Shown: in pieces, positions 61,826 through 64,000 of the stretch
Layout of the letters: the number at the start of each line of letters is the position of its first letter
Position numbering within the stretch: the stretch's first letter is position 1
Assembly (NCBI RefSeq): GCF_009932395.1
Contig: NZ_LSRS01000005.1
Location: 43,271-107,270 of the forward strand
DNA: 64,000 nt
Source: Sporotomaculum syntrophicum
GTDB lineage: Bacteria; Bacillota; Desulfotomaculia; Desulfotomaculales; Desulfallaceae
Reading direction: 5' to 3'
Translations under genes and position numbers: made by a program
Notes under the pieces: model-generated
Seen by the model: only the letters and a program-made list of their open reading frames with translations
What the model was told of the DNA's origin: nothing
Database searches by the model: none

Positions 61826-62230
61826 GTGAATAAGGAGGCGAGCATAATTAGTTCAGGTAAATTTGGGGAATTTATCACAGCAAAAAGAAAAGCTGAAGCT
61901 ATCAGTTTAAGAAAATTGGCCGAGTTACTGAACTTTTCCCCTGCTTATTGGAGTGACATAGAAAAAGGTAGGAGGAATCCACCTAATTATAATAAACTAG
62001 AGGAAATAGCTAAAATATTTGCTTTATCAGAGGCAGAAATAAATCAGATGATCGATCTGGCCTCTTACGACAGAAATGAAATTCCAATGGACTTGCCCGA
62101 ATATATCAAGAGCAGTGAACTTGTCAGACAGGCTTTGAGAAAGGCGCGGCAAATGGCTGTTATAGAAGGGAAGAGTGAGCTTGTGGAACAAGCATGGCGA
62201 GACTTTTTGCGAGCTTTGGAGGCGGGTTAA
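61826..62230 (+). CDS. XRE-family helix-turn-helix regulator
   Basis: The protein has an N-terminal Cro/C1-type HTH: FGEFITAKRKAEAISLRKLA, then ELLNFSPAYWSDIEKGRRNP and LEEIAKIFALSEAE. A helical C-terminal part of about 60 residues follows (YIKSSELVRQALRKARQM). The frame has a GTG at 61826 without a good ribosome site. A strong AAGGAGG lies at 61832-61838, before ATA (61844) and ATT (61847), so initiation may use a non-standard codon and the protein would then be about 127 aa. It lies 64 nt before ridA and may regulate it. Target unknown. Confidence 0.8.
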   Translation: MNKEASIISSGKFGEFITAKRKAEAISLRKLAELLNFSPAYWSDIEKGRRNPPNYNKLEEIAKIFALSEAEINQMIDLASYDRNEIPMDLPEYIKSSELVRQALRKARQMAVIEGKSELVEQAWRDFLRALEAG

Positions 62231-62293
62231 GTGCATTTTATATATTCAAATTAATTAGTTTTAAAGAAATGTAATTGAGAAAAGGGTGTAGCT

Positions 62294-62755
62294 ATGGACA
62301 TTGAAAATAAACTACAGGAATTAGGCATTGTTATTCCGGAAATTAACAAGCCGCTGGCTGCTTATGTGCCTGGCCGATTGGCGGGTGACTTCATTTATGT
62401 TTCCGGGCAACTGCCCATCAAAGCGGGTGAAATCATCTATGCCGGCCGGGTAGGTGCAGAGCTTAACCTTGCTGAAGGGCAGGAGGCTGCCAGACTGGCG
62501 GCCATTAATTGCCTGGCTGTTTTGCATGATACGCTCCAGGACTGGTCCAGACTGGTGCAGATCGTGAAGATAACAGGTTACGTGCAAAGCGGGCAGGATT
62601 TTTATGAGCAGGCTAAAGTAATTAACGGTGCCTCCGAATTATTGGAACAGGTTTTTGGTGAGCGGGGTAAACATGCACGGGCGGCGCTGGGCGTAGCTGC
62701 TTTACCCCTGAATGCAGCCTGCGAGGTGGAAATGATTGCTCAGATTAGAGTTTAA
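62294..62755 (+). CDS. RidA family protein (YjgF/YER057c/UK114)
   Basis: The 153-aa protein has RidA-type blocks: PAAYVPGRLAGDFIYVSGQLP-like opening with NKPLAAYVPGRLAG, INCLAVLHDTLQDWSRL and VQIVKITGYVQS, and a terminal GKHARAALGVAALPLNAACEVEM (Arg binding the substrate carboxylate, A-R-A-A-x-G-V). It belongs to the longer RidA subgroup. It hydrolyses reactive enamine/imine by-products of PLP enzymes; exact substrate unknown. ATG 62294 follows AAAGGGTG. Intact; a terminator lies at 62859. Confidence 0.9.
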   Translation: MDIENKLQELGIVIPEINKPLAAYVPGRLAGDFIYVSGQLPIKAGEIIYAGRVGAELNLAEGQEAARLAAINCLAVLHDTLQDWSRLVQIVKITGYVQSGQDFYEQAKVINGASELLEQVFGERGKHARAALGVAALPLNAACEVEMIAQIRV

Positions 62756-62858
62756 CTTCTTTATGATCTGGAGTCTACTGACTATAGACCAACTGACTGT
62801 GCCGTGCTGATGAAGGCACAAGCTGGAGAGGAAATGAGTAATAAAATATTCCAAATTC

Positions 62859-62888
62859 GCTCGTTAGCTTTATACGGGCTTTTTTTTT
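62859..62888 (+). terminator. Terminator before metN
   Basis: GCTCGT (62859-62864) pairs with ACGGGC (62874-62879), with nine T behind. The stem is short, but the T-run is strong. It may end the ridA transcript or belong to a leader; the 100 nt before it are modestly structured but match no riboswitch that I know. Confidence 0.55.
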
Positions 62889-63096
62889 GGGGGCAAATTT
62901 ATAAATGGTAAAGTGTTCATTATTAACATAACATCAGCTGCGAACCTATGTACTGATGCAAATTTATTTTATCTATACTCCCAGGCAGGTTTTTCGAGTT
63001 TTATCGACGAAATAATGACGATATATTTATATTAATAATTGTTATTATGTATAATGAGCTTGGCCTTGCAACTGGTGATGCAGGAGGGGTATTAAA

Positions 63097-64000
63097 TTGA
63101 TTAAAATCAAAGAACTTAGCAAAGTTTATCTAACCCCCAGCCAAAAGATAACTGCTTTGGATAATGTTAGCCTTACTGTGGAAAAGGGTGAAATATTTGG
63201 TATTATTGGTCTGAGCGGAGCGGGTAAAAGCACCCTGATTAGGTGCATTAACATGTTAGAAAAACCTACCATGGGCTCTATTGTGGTGGACGGACAGGAA
63301 ATTACCAGTCTGGCCAAGCGTGAGCTGCGTACTGCACGGCAAAAAATCGGCATGATATTTCAGCATTTTAACCTGTTATCTTCCAGAACTGTCTTTGCTA
63401 ACGTCATGTTTCCCCTGGAAATAGCCAAAGTACCCCGGCCGGAAGCTGCCCGGCGGGCGCGGGAACTACTGGAACTGGTGGGACTAGCCGATAAGGAAGG
63501 GGCTTTCCCCAGCCAACTGAGCGGCGGCCAGAAACAAAGGGTTGGCATTGCCCGCGCCCTGGCCAACGGTCCCAAACTGTTGTTATCCGATGAGGCCACC
63601 TCAGCCCTGGATCCCCAAACTACCCGTTCCATTTTAAAATTATTAAGGGATATTAACCGCAAATTTAACTTGACTATCCTACTTATAACTCACGATATGA
63701 ATGTCATTAAAGAGATATGTGACCGGGTGGCGGTGATTGATAACTCTCATATTGTTGAAGTGGGCGAGGTGTTAAAAGTCTTTGCTAGTCCCAGTTCACC
63801 TACCGCGCGCAGCTTTGTCAATACGGTGATCAGCAGGGAAGTTCCCGCAGAATTGCTACACCGTTCACAGGTACAGAATGAGCAAACCCATGTCAAGCTG
63901 ATCCGTGTTTCCTTTATCGGCCCTTCGGCCGGTGCACCGGTGATTTCTTCAATGATCCGCCAATTTGATATTGAGGCTAACATTCTTTACGGCAACGTAG
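63097..64000 (+). CDS. metN: Methionine ABC transporter ATP-binding protein MetN (runs off window end)
   Basis: 301 codons are visible. Walker A is GLSGAGKST, the ABC signature [15 protein letters not shown], Walker [13 protein letters not shown], and the H-loop [12 protein letters not shown]. After residue about 250 comes the NIL domain ([19 protein letters not shown]), the methionine-sensing regulatory module that separates MetN from other ABC ATPases. Family length is about 340, so roughly 40 residues lie beyond the window. It starts at TTG 63097 after AGGAGGGG. The membrane (MetI) and binding (MetQ) partners should follow. No S-box riboswitch is seen in front. Confidence 0.92.
   Translation, partial: MIKIKELSKVYLTPSQKITALDNVSLTVEKGEIFGIIGLSGAGKSTLIRCINMLEKPTMGSIVVDGQEITSLAKRELRTARQKIGMIFQHFNLLSSRTVFANVMFPLEIAKVPRPEAARRARELLELVGLADKEGAFPSQLSGGQKQRVGIARALANGPKLLLSDEATSALDPQTTRSILKLLRDINRKFNLTILLITHDMNVIKEICDRVAVIDNSHIVEVGEVLKVFASPSSPTARSFVNTVISREVPAELLHRSQVQNEQTHVKLIRVSFIGPSAGAPVISSMIRQFDIEANILYGNV

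Noticed and set aside
62756-63096. SAM (S-box) or other methionine riboswitch before metN
   Set aside because: The conserved S-box core is absent. The only terminator is about 200 nt upstream of the start and better fits ridA.
1-64000. CRISPR arrays, prophage, rRNA operons
   Set aside because: No regularly spaced repeats, no phage structural genes and no rRNA sequence were seen. The only RNA gene is tRNA-Glu.

Overview
The window looks like a piece of chromosome from an anaerobic, low-to-moderate GC Gram-positive bacterium, most likely a Desulfotomaculum/Pelotomaculum-type clostridial Firmicute. This is an inference. It rests on tryptophan T-box leaders, an Asp23 protein, a B. subtilis-type Pho box, an FprA/high-molecular-weight rubredoxin/desulfoferrodoxin/rubrerythrin cluster like that of Moorella, and a small sulfite-reductase-like protein. 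No rRNA is present to fix the taxonomy.

Region 1 (1-6.9 kb) is a mobile-element graveyard. It holds the end of an IS1182-type transposase, fragments of a RAYT, an IS3 and an IS21 transposase, a truncated old-yellow-enzyme gene, an intact ParE/RelE-Phd toxin-antitoxin pair with a palindromic operator, and an IS3-family element (about 3692-6889). That element is split by a second, intact IS3-family element (4802-6449) flanked by a 3-bp AAG duplication. Both elements carry a long hairpin beyond orfB.

Region 2 (6.9-21.4 kb) is the most interesting part. Six AT-rich, tightly packed, co-directional genes encode a coiled-coil protein, a 1166-aa unrecognised protein, a 1611-aa YprA/DUF1998-type helicase, a second coiled-coil protein, an McrB-like AAA+ ATPase and a DUF2357/McrC-like PD-(D/E)XK nuclease. 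I read this as an anti-phage system that joins a DISARM/Dpd-type helicase to an McrBC-type motor and nuclease.

Region 3 (21.6-30 kb) holds an Fe-alcohol dehydrogenase, a Na/Pi cotransporter behind a Pho box, a YkvA-like protein, glnA, a TetR regulator, a decayed molybdopterin oxidoreductase and a small membrane protein.

Region 4 (30.1-38.2 kb) is a complete tryptophan pathway in two transcription units, trpBA and trpEGDCF-aroF. Each unit has its own, nearly identical, Trp-specific T-box.

Region 5 (38.2-48.4 kb) contains two short genes sharing one promoter/operator design, tRNA-Glu(CUC), a PflX-like radical SAM protein, an orphan acyl carrier protein, and an oxygen/superoxide defence operon (fprA-dfx-rbr-hrb-isf). 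It ends with a TPR protein and a universal stress protein. Region 6 (48.5-55.4 kb) is a second chaperone operon, dnaK-dnaJ-cbpM-clpB, without grpE or hrcA, followed by a small Cys-rich protein and an Asp23 protein. Region 7 (55.5-64 kb) has GH57 and GH77 alpha-glucan enzymes, a sulfite-reductase-like protein, an XRE regulator, RidA and the start of metN, which runs off the window.
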